From NCBI RefSeq assembly GCF_016757215.1, contig NZ_JAESIY010000006.1, forward strand, positions 186,001-250,000: a stretch of DNA of 64,000 nucleotides. The letters run 5' to 3'. Both the position numbers and the translations under genes were made by a program. Shown piece by piece: positions 10,509-18,331 of the stretch. The DNA comes from Fulvivirga sediminis. Its GTDB lineage: Bacteria; Bacteroidota; Bacteroidia; Cytophagales; Cyclobacteriaceae. The notes under the pieces are model-generated. The model saw only the letters and a list, made by a program, of their open reading frames with translations, did not search any database and was not told where the DNA came from. Position 1 is the stretch's first letter; every line of letters begins with the position of its first letter.

Positions 10509-11696
10509 CTAACCTGCTACATCTTGAAGTGCTCCCGTAAACATTTTCATCTCATCCATTGTGCCCATACTTACACGGCACCAATCTTTACCTAGAATAT
10601 TGAAAGACCTTACCCCGACTCCCTGAGCATACATTTTATCCAGAAAAGCCTGACCTTCCATAGCTATAGGAAAAATCATGAAATTGGTATAACTCGGCAC
10701 ATATTCAAAGCCGAGCTTTTTCAGGCTTTTATACACATAGTCTTTAGTATCATTATTCAGCTTTCTGGTTTTATTCTGAAATTCCAGATCATCCATGCTA
10801 GCCTTTGCCGCGTATACCGAAGGCAGCGAAATACCCATGCCACCCCTAGTAATTTTATTAATCCGGTTGAGAGTTTCTGGCAACCCCACCACATAACCAA
10901 CTCTTAACCCAGCCATACCATGAATCTTAGAAAAGGTACGAGCTACTATTACATTTTTACCTTTACTTACTAATGACACCATACTTCTCTGATCCTTTTC
11001 AGGAAGAAAATCCAAATAGGCTTCATCTACAAATACTGGCACCTTTTCTGAAACCCTGGAGCAGAAATCATATAACGCATCTGCATCTGTGATGGTACCG
11101 GTAGGATTATTAGGATTACAGATATATACTAGTTTAGTGTTAGCATCTATAGCCTTTTCCATGGCATCAAGGTCATGCGACCAGTCCTCTTTCAAAGGAA
11201 CAGGCTTCCACTCGGCTCCGGTAGCTTCTGCCACCTTCATTAATGACATATACGAGGGATCTGCTGATACTACATTACCCCCATTTTCAAAGAAAAAAAC
11301 CATTCCTACTTTCTCCAATAAATCAGAAGACCCAGGACCCATAATTAAATGTTGACGAGAAACGCCTTCTTTCTCAGCAATTTTTTCTATCAGGTCCAAT
11401 AGCTCCTTCCATGCATACCTGTTACCCAAATCGGCTTTCTCACGGAAAGCCGCCACTGCCTTAGGTGAAGGTCCGTAGGGATTCTCATTTGCGTTGAGCT
11501 TAGCTTTAAGTATCACCTCATGCCCATTGGCAGGGATATATTCTTTAAAAAAAGGGCTATATAATGCTCTTCCCTCCTTATCCATGTTTAAAGGAGCTTT
11601 CGCTGTTTCTCCAAATGATAGATGTGGAAGTAAAGCAGCCCCTCCAACAGACATAAGACTACTTCGAAGCCAGGTTCTTCTATTTATTGCGTTCAT
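10509..11696 (-). CDS. Tat-leader PLP-dependent aminotransferase (HisC-like, class I/II)
   Basis: 395 residues. The N-terminus has a twin-arginine pattern (NRRTWLRSS, R6-R7) followed by a hydrophobic stretch, MSVGGAALLPHLSFG, which looks like a Tat signal. The rest is a fold-type I aminotransferase of the histidinol-phosphate aminotransferase family: LNANENPYGPSP near residue 68, CNPNNPTGT at 193-201, DEAYLDF at 224-230, and the PLP lysine K257 in ARTFSKIHGMAGLR. A folded, cofactor-loaded enzyme exported by Tat is consistent with a periplasmic role, so it is unlikely to be the biosynthetic HisC. It lies 34 bases after a lipoprotein gene that itself follows a TonB receptor, pointing to use of an imported amino compound. 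The substrate is unknown. Confidence 0.88.
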   Translation of the reverse strand: MNAINRRTWLRSSLMSVGGAALLPHLSFGETAKAPLNMDKEGRALYSPFFKEYIPANGHEVILKAKLNANENPYGPSPKAVAAFREKADLGNRYAWKELLDLIEKIAEKEGVSRQHLIMGPGSSDLLEKVGMVFFFENGGNVVSADPSYMSLMKVAEATGAEWKPVPLKEDWSHDLDAMEKAIDANTKLVYICNPNNPTGTITDADALYDFCSRVSEKVPVFVDEAYLDFLPEKDQRSMVSLVSKGKNVIVARTFSKIHGMAGLRVGYVVGLPETLNRINKITRGGMGISLPSVYAAKASMDDLEFQNKTRKLNNDTKDYVYKSLKKLGFEYVPSYTNFMIFPIAMEGQAFLDKMYAQGVGVRSFNILGKDWCRVSMGTMDEMKMFTGALQDVAG

Positions 11697-11730
11697 GTTT
11701 TGTGTTTAGTTTAGATTGTGTGTTGATTAA

Positions 11731-12240
11731 TTATTTAGATCCTACGGGATCGTTATTTACGCCTATATTTCCAGAAGCAACAATAGTATTTTTATCACCG
11801 GTCAAATAAACATTTACATGGACATTCATTAACAAAATATTATGAAAGTAATTTAAGTCACTTATTACATAAAATTTTGATTGATAGAATTCTCCAGAAT
11901 TTCCATCCACATCATATAGCGATAAAATTTCTTCTGTATTTTCACCTTTGCTTCCTGATAATATACTTACCGGATAGTAATTATCATCAGTGTTATAAAG
12001 AGCCAATTGTATGAGGGTATTGCCGCCTTGGTCTTTCCAAAAGACTACTCTTCCATAAATGTTAGTACCTTGACCTACCACACTATCTATTTCATAAGCA
12101 TAGTATGATTGTACTGTACCTCCACCCTTAGCAGCTGTTGTAATAGGCTCCAGTCTCTCTTGCTCACATGAAGAGAGAATAATAGTAGTAGCTATAATAA
12201 ATATAGTAAGAGTCAATGAATTAATTCTCATGATTGACAC
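11731..12240 (-). CDS. Small lipoprotein, unknown function
   Basis: 169 residues with a clear lipoprotein signal: hydrophobic residues 8-22 and a lipobox ending SSCEQ, so the mature protein would start at that cysteine. The remainder is beta-rich with motifs such as YAYEIDSVVGQGTNIYGRVVF. No known domain is recognised. The start is four bases after the stop of the TonB receptor, so the two are almost certainly cotranscribed and perhaps partner at the outer membrane. It is not SusD-like in size or sequence. Confidence 0.75.
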   Translation of the reverse strand: MSIMRINSLTLTIFIIATTIILSSCEQERLEPITTAAKGGGTVQSYYAYEIDSVVGQGTNIYGRVVFWKDQGGNTLIQLALYNTDDNYYPVSILSGSKGENTEEILSLYDVDGNSGEFYQSKFYVISDLNYFHNILLMNVHVNVYLTGDKNTIVASGNIGVNNDPVGSK

Positions 12241-12244
12241 ATTT

Positions 12245-15199
12245 TTAGAAATTGAAACTTAACCTTCCGAAATAATATGCTCCTGCAGAGCCTTGTTGAT
12301 AATTTGAATAGATATAAAAATCTCTTTTCTCATACCTGACAATATCTGGGTAATTATTAAAGATATTATTACCCCCAACAGTAAGCATTAGCTGAGGAAT
12401 GATCTTATAAGTCACCCCAAGATCTACTGTAGTCTGCGGAGAGAAAGTCTGGTCTGCATACCCTGATTGACCGTTATATAAATCTCTTATTTGGTTATCT
12501 CTGTCTGTTACTTCCCCGTAATAATGTCCTCTAAGCATAAAAGAAAATTTACCGATGCCGTAGGAGACGGAGCCTATGATATTAGCAGTAGGCGTACCTG
12601 TTTCAAACTGACCAACATCTCCCCTATCTACATATTTTTCTATAAGCTGCTGCTCAGTAAGCATTACATTGAGGTGCGGCACGTCAGCTCCTTCGAATTT
12701 ATTTTCCCTGAAGGTTCCTGATAAAGTGGTGGTTAATACACCTCGACCAAGATTAGCACTGTAATTAGCCACTATTTCAAGACCTTGAGTACTTACATCT
12801 CCCCCGTTAATTCTAAAGCTACCTAAGCCTTTACCAATAATTGGCTCGAGCACCGGCGCGTCATCCTTGTCGAACTCACTGGTTTCAAATATTCTGTCTT
12901 TAATATCAATTCTATAGGCATCTACAGTAATCTCCAATTTATCAAAAAGCTTAGCAGCAAAACCAAAGCTGAAATTGGTAGATCGCTCTTCACTAAGCGC
13001 TTTAATTCCAATGGCCCTGGCCGCAGTACTGGTATTAGGATAAACGGTACCATCATAAGGTACAAGATCTACAAAGAAGGTATAAGTATGAGAATAATTC
13101 AGTTCCTGGAGTGATGGCGCTCTAAAGCCAGTACTGTATGATCCTCTAAGAGCAAAATCATCAGTGACGGAATACCTGGAAGCTACCTTCCCGGTAATCA
13201 CACTTCCAAAATCAGAATAATTCTCTGCTCTGGCGGCTGTTCCTACCATCCATTTTTTGGTTACATCCAGCTCTAAATCTAGGTACGCAGCCATTACTGT
13301 TCTATACTCATTGCCTTCATTCTCTGGCCCAAAGCCCCTGAAGCACTGGCAATTCAGCGAATAGCCTTTTACAATGGCTTGGCTATAACCAGCATAAGGA
13401 AGAGTTATAAGATTTCCGTTAGCATCCACTATCGGCTCACCGGCCAAATTTTCTAAAGGAAAACCATCTGGCCCCACCAGCTCTTCATCATCTGATGATG
13501 CAGTTTTAATACCATAGTTTCCCGCTGTCCAGCTTTCTTCCTGACCTGCCTCTATCTGATAGTTTTCAATACGCATTTCCGTTCCTCCGGCTATATTGAG
13601 CCCCTTGAGCACATCATTTAAATACCTACTTACATCTATATTGGTGGTATTCTGAAAAAAAGAATGCTTCCCCAGATCCATATCAATAGGTGAATTAGGG
13701 CCTATACTGGCATTATAAGTATTAAACATACCTATGTTCATAGCATTGCTACCAAAGGTATTACTCACATCAAAATTGAAGTCACCCAGCTTACCATCAA
13801 CACCGTTTGTGAAATATACATTTACCTGATTAGAATACATCTGAGGTCTAAAGCCATTAGGGTATAAATCATAGTTAAACCTATCCGTTTGAGATGCCCT
13901 TCTATAAAAACAGCTAAAACCCTCAGTATACTTAAAGCCAATATCCCCATAAGAGTAAAAGTTAGTGCTTTCACCTATTGGCATGCCAAGGTTATAAGAC
14001 ATGGACCCTAAGTTAATAGCCGGTTGCCCTGCGTAAGTAGCTGCATCGAGCTGATCGATACCACGGGCATTCATCAATCCCTCTACGGTTCTTAGTTCAT
14101 CAGCCAAAGCCATATCTCCCGCAGCCAAAGCCTGCACCAATTCTGGATTGGTAATAATAGGCATACCGTTAATATCTGTTCTTTCATTATTTAAATAGCT
14201 GGAATTGTAAAGTGGGGCTCTATCCAAAGAAAGCACAGTAGGCCTAATGCTACGTTTATCTTGCCTGATAGCAGCTGTTAAATTCAAATACCCATCATTT
14301 TTAAACTGAAACCCATAGTTTGCCTGAAATTGATAGCTAAAGCCATCAGGGTCTGTTTCTCTTGTGAGTGCTAATTCTTCTGCCGTCAGATCACTACTAC
14401 TAAAATCAGGAGCCATATTAGGATACCCTCCCGCAGTAAAGCTTCCTGAGAAGCGGCCTGTACCCTTTTTTTGCACAATATTCATTACGCCTGCAATAGC
14501 ATCAGAACCGTACTGAGCGGCCGCGCCATCTCTAAGTATTTCTACTCTTTCTATAGAAGCTGTAGGTATAAAGCTCATATCTACGGCATTAGCCATAGTA
14601 CCGGTCTGAGATGCATTTAACAAAGCAGATGTATGTCTTCTTTTTCCATTAATCAGCACTAGCATCTGATTGGGAGCCAGCCCCCGCAAGGTAGGAGGAT
14701 CTACATGAGAAGAAAGGTCGGATCCTTGTGAGCGAACAGCATTAAAAGAAGGAGCTGTAGCCACCAACATATCTGCCAGCCCCATCTGAGGCATGTTGGT
14801 ACTGAGTTCGTCTATGTTTATAATATCTACCGGAGCAGGAGTTTCCAGTTTAGTGCGTCCTTGAGCTCTGGAGCCGACCACCACTACTTCAGACAGCTGG
14901 GATGTAGCTTCCTTCATCTGTACATCAATAGTATTTTTTCCCGAGACATTAACCTCTATAGTTTCATAGCCAATAAAGGAAAAGGAAAGAGTAGCCCCTG
15001 TCGGGGCCTCAATGGAATAGAAACCATTCATAGAGGTAAGCGTACCTATAGAGGTTCCCTGAACCACTATGTTAACCCCTGGGATTGGCTTATTATCAGT
15101 TTCAGAACTTACTTTTCCTGAAACCTTAATAGTGTCTTGTGCCAATATTTTACTACAGCATAAAATAATGACACTTAACGCAAGTGCGGTTCTTTTCAT
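12245..15199 (-). CDS. TonB-dependent outer membrane receptor with N-terminal CarboxypepD_reg domain
   Basis: 984 residues. A signal peptide (1-20, ending SKILAQ) precedes a carboxypeptidase-regulatory-like domain (about 22-105, KPIPGVNIVVQGTSIGTLT), then a plug domain with VERVEILRDGAAAQYGSDAIAGVMNIV-type sequence near 215-240, and a C-terminal beta-barrel ending in an aromatic residue (YFGRLSFNF). It lacks a SusD partner, so it is a stand-alone receptor rather than a SusC. It imports a bulky or scarce substrate into the periplasm using TonB energy. Downstream and tightly spaced lie a lipoprotein, an exported aminotransferase and an AEC permease, which suggest an amino compound as substrate; this is inference. 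Confidence 0.93.
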   Translation of the reverse strand: MKRTALALSVIILCCSKILAQDTIKVSGKVSSETDNKPIPGVNIVVQGTSIGTLTSMNGFYSIEAPTGATLSFSFIGYETIEVNVSGKNTIDVQMKEATSQLSEVVVVGSRAQGRTKLETPAPVDIINIDELSTNMPQMGLADMLVATAPSFNAVRSQGSDLSSHVDPPTLRGLAPNQMLVLINGKRRHTSALLNASQTGTMANAVDMSFIPTASIERVEILRDGAAAQYGSDAIAGVMNIVQKKGTGRFSGSFTAGGYPNMAPDFSSSDLTAEELALTRETDPDGFSYQFQANYGFQFKNDGYLNLTAAIRQDKRSIRPTVLSLDRAPLYNSSYLNNERTDINGMPIITNPELVQALAAGDMALADELRTVEGLMNARGIDQLDAATYAGQPAINLGSMSYNLGMPIGESTNFYSYGDIGFKYTEGFSCFYRRASQTDRFNYDLYPNGFRPQMYSNQVNVYFTNGVDGKLGDFNFDVSNTFGSNAMNIGMFNTYNASIGPNSPIDMDLGKHSFFQNTTNIDVSRYLNDVLKGLNIAGGTEMRIENYQIEAGQEESWTAGNYGIKTASSDDEELVGPDGFPLENLAGEPIVDANGNLITLPYAGYSQAIVKGYSLNCQCFRGFGPENEGNEYRTVMAAYLDLELDVTKKWMVGTAARAENYSDFGSVITGKVASRYSVTDDFALRGSYSTGFRAPSLQELNYSHTYTFFVDLVPYDGTVYPNTSTAARAIGIKALSEERSTNFSFGFAAKLFDKLEITVDAYRIDIKDRIFETSEFDKDDAPVLEPIIGKGLGSFRINGGDVSTQGLEIVANYSANLGRGVLTTTLSGTFRENKFEGADVPHLNVMLTEQQLIEKYVDRGDVGQFETGTPTANIIGSVSYGIGKFSFMLRGHYYGEVTDRDNQIRDLYNGQSGYADQTFSPQTTVDLGVTYKIIPQLMLTVGGNNIFNNYPDIVRYEKRDFYIYSNYQQGSAGAYYFGRLSFNF

Positions 15200-15206
15200 T
15201 TGATTT

Positions 15207-15309
15207 AGGTTTAGGTAAGGCTTAAAATTTCAAATAACTGAACCAATAAAGAATATTATTCTGTTATTATCAATATATCCAAATTTTATTTTTTATTTAA
15301 CCTAAACCT
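15207..15309. repeat. Separated 10-base inverted repeat upstream of the TonB receptor
   Basis: AGGTTTAGGT at 15207-15216 and its exact complement ACCTAAACCT at 15300-15309 flank about 83 AT-rich bases just upstream of the receptor start at 15199. The first copy is effectively in the leader. It could be a two-site operator, but ten bases in AT-rich DNA is modest evidence. Confidence 0.4.
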
Positions 15310-15386
15310 TGAATGAAAAGATTATTTACATTATTATTATAAAAAGAATAACTCTATAGGAAATCGATTGCGGCAACATACTGGAA

Positions 15387-16655
15387 TTAATATCCATATT
15401 TATCTTTCCACAGGGCACGAAGACGCTTTCTCATTTCTTCTTCCCTAGCATTTTTACCTGGATCATAGAAAACTGAATTTTTAATCTCATCTGGCAAAAA
15501 TTCCATAGGTGCAAAATTATTAGGATAGTCATGAGCATATTTATAACCTTGCCCATAACCTGAGTCTTTCATCAGTTTAGTAGGCGCATTTCTTATGGCC
15601 ATAGGCACTTTTAAATCACCTGTTTGCTTCACAATCGCCCTAGCCCGATTAATGGCATTATAGCTAGCATTGCTTTTTGCAGAACAAGCTAAATAAGTAG
15701 CACACTGAGAAAGTACAATTTGCCCCTCAGGATACCCGATAACTGTAACCGCCTGGAATGTATTATTGGCAATAACCAAAGCGGTAGGATTAGCATTACC
15801 GATATCTTCTGAAGCAAGTATCAATAACCGTCTAGCAATATATTTAATATCTTCCCCTCCTTCTATCATGCGGGCTAAATAATATACAGCAGCATTCGGA
15901 TCACTACCTCTTATAGACTTGATAAAAGCAGAAATAATGTCATAATGCTGCTCTCCCGATTTATCATAGATAGCCACCTTTTGCTGGGCTATGTCCATTA
16001 CCTGCTGATCAGTAATACTTATCTCATCTCCTGGGATAGAATCACAAACCAGGTCCAGTAGATTTAATAGCTTACGTGCGTCTCCGCCAGCAATACTTAG
16101 AAGGGCGGCATGCTCTTCTAACTTAACAGTTTTCTTTTTCAGCTTCTCATCCTTATTCAGAACATGGTGAATAAGGTTTATCTGGTCCTGCTCGGTTAAC
16201 GACTTTAGCGTATACACCTGGCTCCTACTTAGCAAAGCAGAGTTTACTTCGAATGAAGGATTTTCGGTAGTAGCACCAATTAAGGTAATAGTTCCTTTTT
16301 CCACAGCCCCTAAAAGTGCATCTTGCTGTGCTTTATTAAACCTGTGAATCTCATCAATAAAAAGAATGGCCTTAGACTGCCTCTTGGCCTTATCTATTAC
16401 TTCTCTCACATCCTTTACTCCGGAACTAATAGCACTCAGAGTATAAAATGGAGAGTTTATTTCGTTGGCAATTATATTGGCTATGGTAGTTTTTCCTACT
16501 CCTGGAGGACCCCATAGTATCATAGAAGGAATAACTCCTGATTTAATAGTCTTCCTTAAAATACCATTCGGTCCCACCAAGTGCTCCTGTCCTATCAAAT
16601 CTTCTAATTGAGTAGGCCTCATTCGCTCTGCCAGTGGTAAATTAAGATCAAACAT
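15387..16655 (-). CDS. rarA: Replication-associated recombination protein A (RarA/MgsA)
   Basis: 422-residue AAA+ ATPase of the RarA/MgsA/WRNIP1 family, which acts at stalled replication forks. Visible are the N-terminal LAERMRPTQLEDLIGQEHL, Walker A GPPGVGKT at 49-56, Walker B ILFIDEIHRF with D101-E102, the sensor-type ATTENPSF, and the C-terminal MgsA region (GYPEGQIVLSQCATYLACS, YKYAHDYPNNF) that distinguishes it from clamp-loader subunits and RuvB. The length is normal. The gene appears to be monocistronic; it is transcribed away from the small PLDc_N gene on the other strand. Confidence 0.96.
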   Translation of the reverse strand: MFDLNLPLAERMRPTQLEDLIGQEHLVGPNGILRKTIKSGVIPSMILWGPPGVGKTTIANIIANEINSPFYTLSAISSGVKDVREVIDKAKRQSKAILFIDEIHRFNKAQQDALLGAVEKGTITLIGATTENPSFEVNSALLSRSQVYTLKSLTEQDQINLIHHVLNKDEKLKKKTVKLEEHAALLSIAGGDARKLLNLLDLVCDSIPGDEISITDQQVMDIAQQKVAIYDKSGEQHYDIISAFIKSIRGSDPNAAVYYLARMIEGGEDIKYIARRLLILASEDIGNANPTALVIANNTFQAVTVIGYPEGQIVLSQCATYLACSAKSNASYNAINRARAIVKQTGDLKVPMAIRNAPTKLMKDSGYGQGYKYAHDYPNNFAPMEFLPDEIKNSVFYDPGKNAREEEMRKRLRALWKDKYGY

Positions 16656-16785
16656 GGTTATATTTTTTTCGTTTGTTTTACGGCAAATTTCAATATTATT
16701 TCAAAGGTGCCAATTACATTCAACTAAATTTGATTACTATTGTTATTAGGAACCAGTCACAATTCGAACCTAATCTCAAGAACCA

Positions 16786-16965
16786 ATGGGCGGAATACTT
16801 TATTTAATAGGACTCATATGTGCCATATGGGTAATCTACGATGTGTGGGTCGTAAATAAATCAATGGATGAAACCACAAAAGTTTTATGGACCATTCTGG
16901 CAGTAATAGCTAATTTCTTAACAGCTATCATCTATTACTTTATCCATAAAAAAAGGGCCGTTTAA
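16786..16965 (+). CDS. Small PLDc_N-type membrane protein
   Basis: A 59-codon frame from ATG 16786 to TAA 16963-16965. It encodes two hydrophobic helices (ILYLIGLICAIWVIYDVWVV and VLWTILAVIANFLTAIIYYF) joined by a short polar loop, KSMDETTK, and ends HKKRAV. The WVIYDVWV...KVLWTI...N.LTAIIYYF pattern is that of the phospholipase D-nuclease N-terminal domain family (PF13396), a two-helix membrane module that often stands alone. No catalytic domain is attached. Its last four bases overlap the 3' end of the convergent threonine aldolase gene. Short length makes automatic gene calls likely to miss it. Molecular role unknown. Confidence 0.8.
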   Translation: MGGILYLIGLICAIWVIYDVWVVNKSMDETTKVLWTILAVIANFLTAIIYYFIHKKRAV

Positions 16966-17984
16966 AATTTTAGCTTCTGAAGCACCTCTTCTGTATATTC
17001 CAACATCTGATCGGTAAAATCCAGATGAGTAACTAATCTTATCTCATTATTACCAAAACGGACTGCATAGATTTGGTGCTCTGCTAGCTGAGCCAAAACC
17101 TGCATAGTATCTACACCATCTACTAATTCAAAAATTACGATATTAGTATCTACGGGTAGTACCTGTTTAACGTATGCTCTATTTTTAAGTACTTCTTCCA
17201 GCTTTCTTGCTCTGGCGTGATCATCCTTGAGACGATCAATATTATTTTGTAGCGCATAAATTCCTGCCGCCGCTAAGTATCCGGCCTGTCGCATACCTCC
17301 CCCCATATATTTGCGTACTCGCCTGGCTTGATGTATAAGATCCTTAGTGCCTACAAGCAGAGATCCTACCGGAGCCCCAAGCCCCTTAGATAAACAAATG
17401 GAAATAGTATCAAAATACTGTCCATAATCTTCTGATGCATCCCCAGTTTCTACTAATGCATTAAACAACCTGGCTCCATCTAGATGTCTGGAAATTTTAT
17501 GTCTTAAACAGAAATCTGAAATTGGCTTTATTTGCTGAAGTGAATAACAACTTCCTCCTCCTTTATTAACTGTATTTTCTAACGCCACAATAGAAGTAAC
17601 TGGTGCATGAATATCATCAGGGTTTACCGCCTCTTGCACTTCTTTTAAAGAAACTCTACCTCTATCTCCTTTTAATAATTTAGTAGAAAGACCACTAGTG
17701 CCAGCAAGACCTCCGCCTTCGTATTTATAGATATGTGCCGCCTCATAGCAAATAACCTCTTGGTAAGGCTGTGACAACACTTTTAAACCTATTTGGTTTG
17801 TCATAGTACCAGAAGGACAAAATAAAGCCGCTTCCATTCCAAGCTTCTTGGCAGCCATTGCTTCCAGCTTGTTTACCTCTTCATCTTCACCAAAGACATC
17901 ATCACCCACCTGAGCCATAAACATAGCATCTAACATGGCCTGAGTAGGCTTGGTAACTGTATCACTTCGTAAATCTACTTTCAT
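16962..17984 (-). CDS. ltaE: Low-specificity L-threonine aldolase
   Basis: 340-residue PLP enzyme that splits L-threonine and allo-threonine into glycine and acetaldehyde. Diagnostic features are the N-terminal VDLRSDTVTKPTQAM, GDDVFGEDE at 27-35, FCPSGTMTNQIG near 55-66, HLDGARLFNA at 167-176, and the PLP lysine K200 in ICLSKGLGAPVGSLL. The length fits the family. A likely promoter lies just upstream. The 3' end overlaps the small PLDc_N gene by four bases on the opposite strand. Confidence 0.95.
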   Translation of the reverse strand: MKVDLRSDTVTKPTQAMLDAMFMAQVGDDVFGEDEEVNKLEAMAAKKLGMEAALFCPSGTMTNQIGLKVLSQPYQEVICYEAAHIYKYEGGGLAGTSGLSTKLLKGDRGRVSLKEVQEAVNPDDIHAPVTSIVALENTVNKGGGSCYSLQQIKPISDFCLRHKISRHLDGARLFNALVETGDASEDYGQYFDTISICLSKGLGAPVGSLLVGTKDLIHQARRVRKYMGGGMRQAGYLAAAGIYALQNNIDRLKDDHARARKLEEVLKNRAYVKQVLPVDTNIVIFELVDGVDTMQVLAQLAEHQIYAVRFGNNEIRLVTHLDFTDQMLEYTEEVLQKLKF

Positions 17985-18003
17985 ATGACTTAAGGGTTTA
18001 ATA

Positions 18004-18032
18004 CAAAGCTATTTAAAACTCAGAGTACTCAA
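18004..18032 (-). promoter_or_regulatory. Candidate Bacteroidota-type promoter of threonine aldolase
   Basis: On the minus strand a TAGCTTTG box (18011-18004) fits the -7 consensus TAnnTTTG, and a TTG (18032-18030) lies 18 bases upstream as a weak -33 element. The predicted start leaves a leader of roughly 15 bases to the ATG at 17984. Confidence 0.5.
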
Positions 18033-18252
18033 CTAATGTTTACACATAAATTATAATTACACGATTTCAAATATACATCCATTATTAATGAACAAAACAA
18101 TATATAATACATCGTTAAATAAAAAATACACAAATACAATATTCACTCGACCTCAATTTTATACATTTTAAAGATTCATTTTACACTTTAACTAAAAAAT
18201 TATTTAAAAACATGTGCTATTACTAAATTGAATACAAATGGCGCGTCTCATG

Positions 18253-18270
18253 GTGTGCGCGCACACGCAC
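18253..18270. repeat. GC-rich palindrome and alternating purine-pyrimidine tract
   Basis: GTGTGCGCGCACAC (18253-18266) is a perfect 14-base palindrome, and the purine-pyrimidine alternation continues to 18270 (18 bases in all). It stands out from the AT-rich surroundings upstream of the chitinase gene. It could be an operator for a dimeric regulator or a Z-DNA-prone element. Confidence 0.6.
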
Positions 18271-18331
18271 TATTCCTCATTGAAATAATCGCGCTATTTT
18301 TAATTTTTTTTTCATTAAACAACCTAAAACC

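Larger units (their letters stand above)
17985..18331. other. Intergenic region between threonine aldolase and chitinase
   Basis: About 347 bases between divergent genes. It contains the aldolase promoter candidate near the left end, a very AT-rich middle (18040-18235), and an abrupt GC-rich alternating purine-pyrimidine palindrome at 18253-18270 about 60 bases before the chitinase start. No open frame or RNA gene is recognised. Confidence 0.7.

Noticed and set aside
10509-11696. Biosynthetic histidinol-phosphate aminotransferase (hisC)
   Set aside because: The Tat-like leader and the TonB receptor context argue against a cytoplasmic biosynthetic role, and no other his genes are near.
17985-18331. 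tRNA, small RNA or riboswitch in the long intergenic region
   Set aside because: No cloverleaf or known riboswitch core is visible; only the AT-rich tract and the short palindrome.
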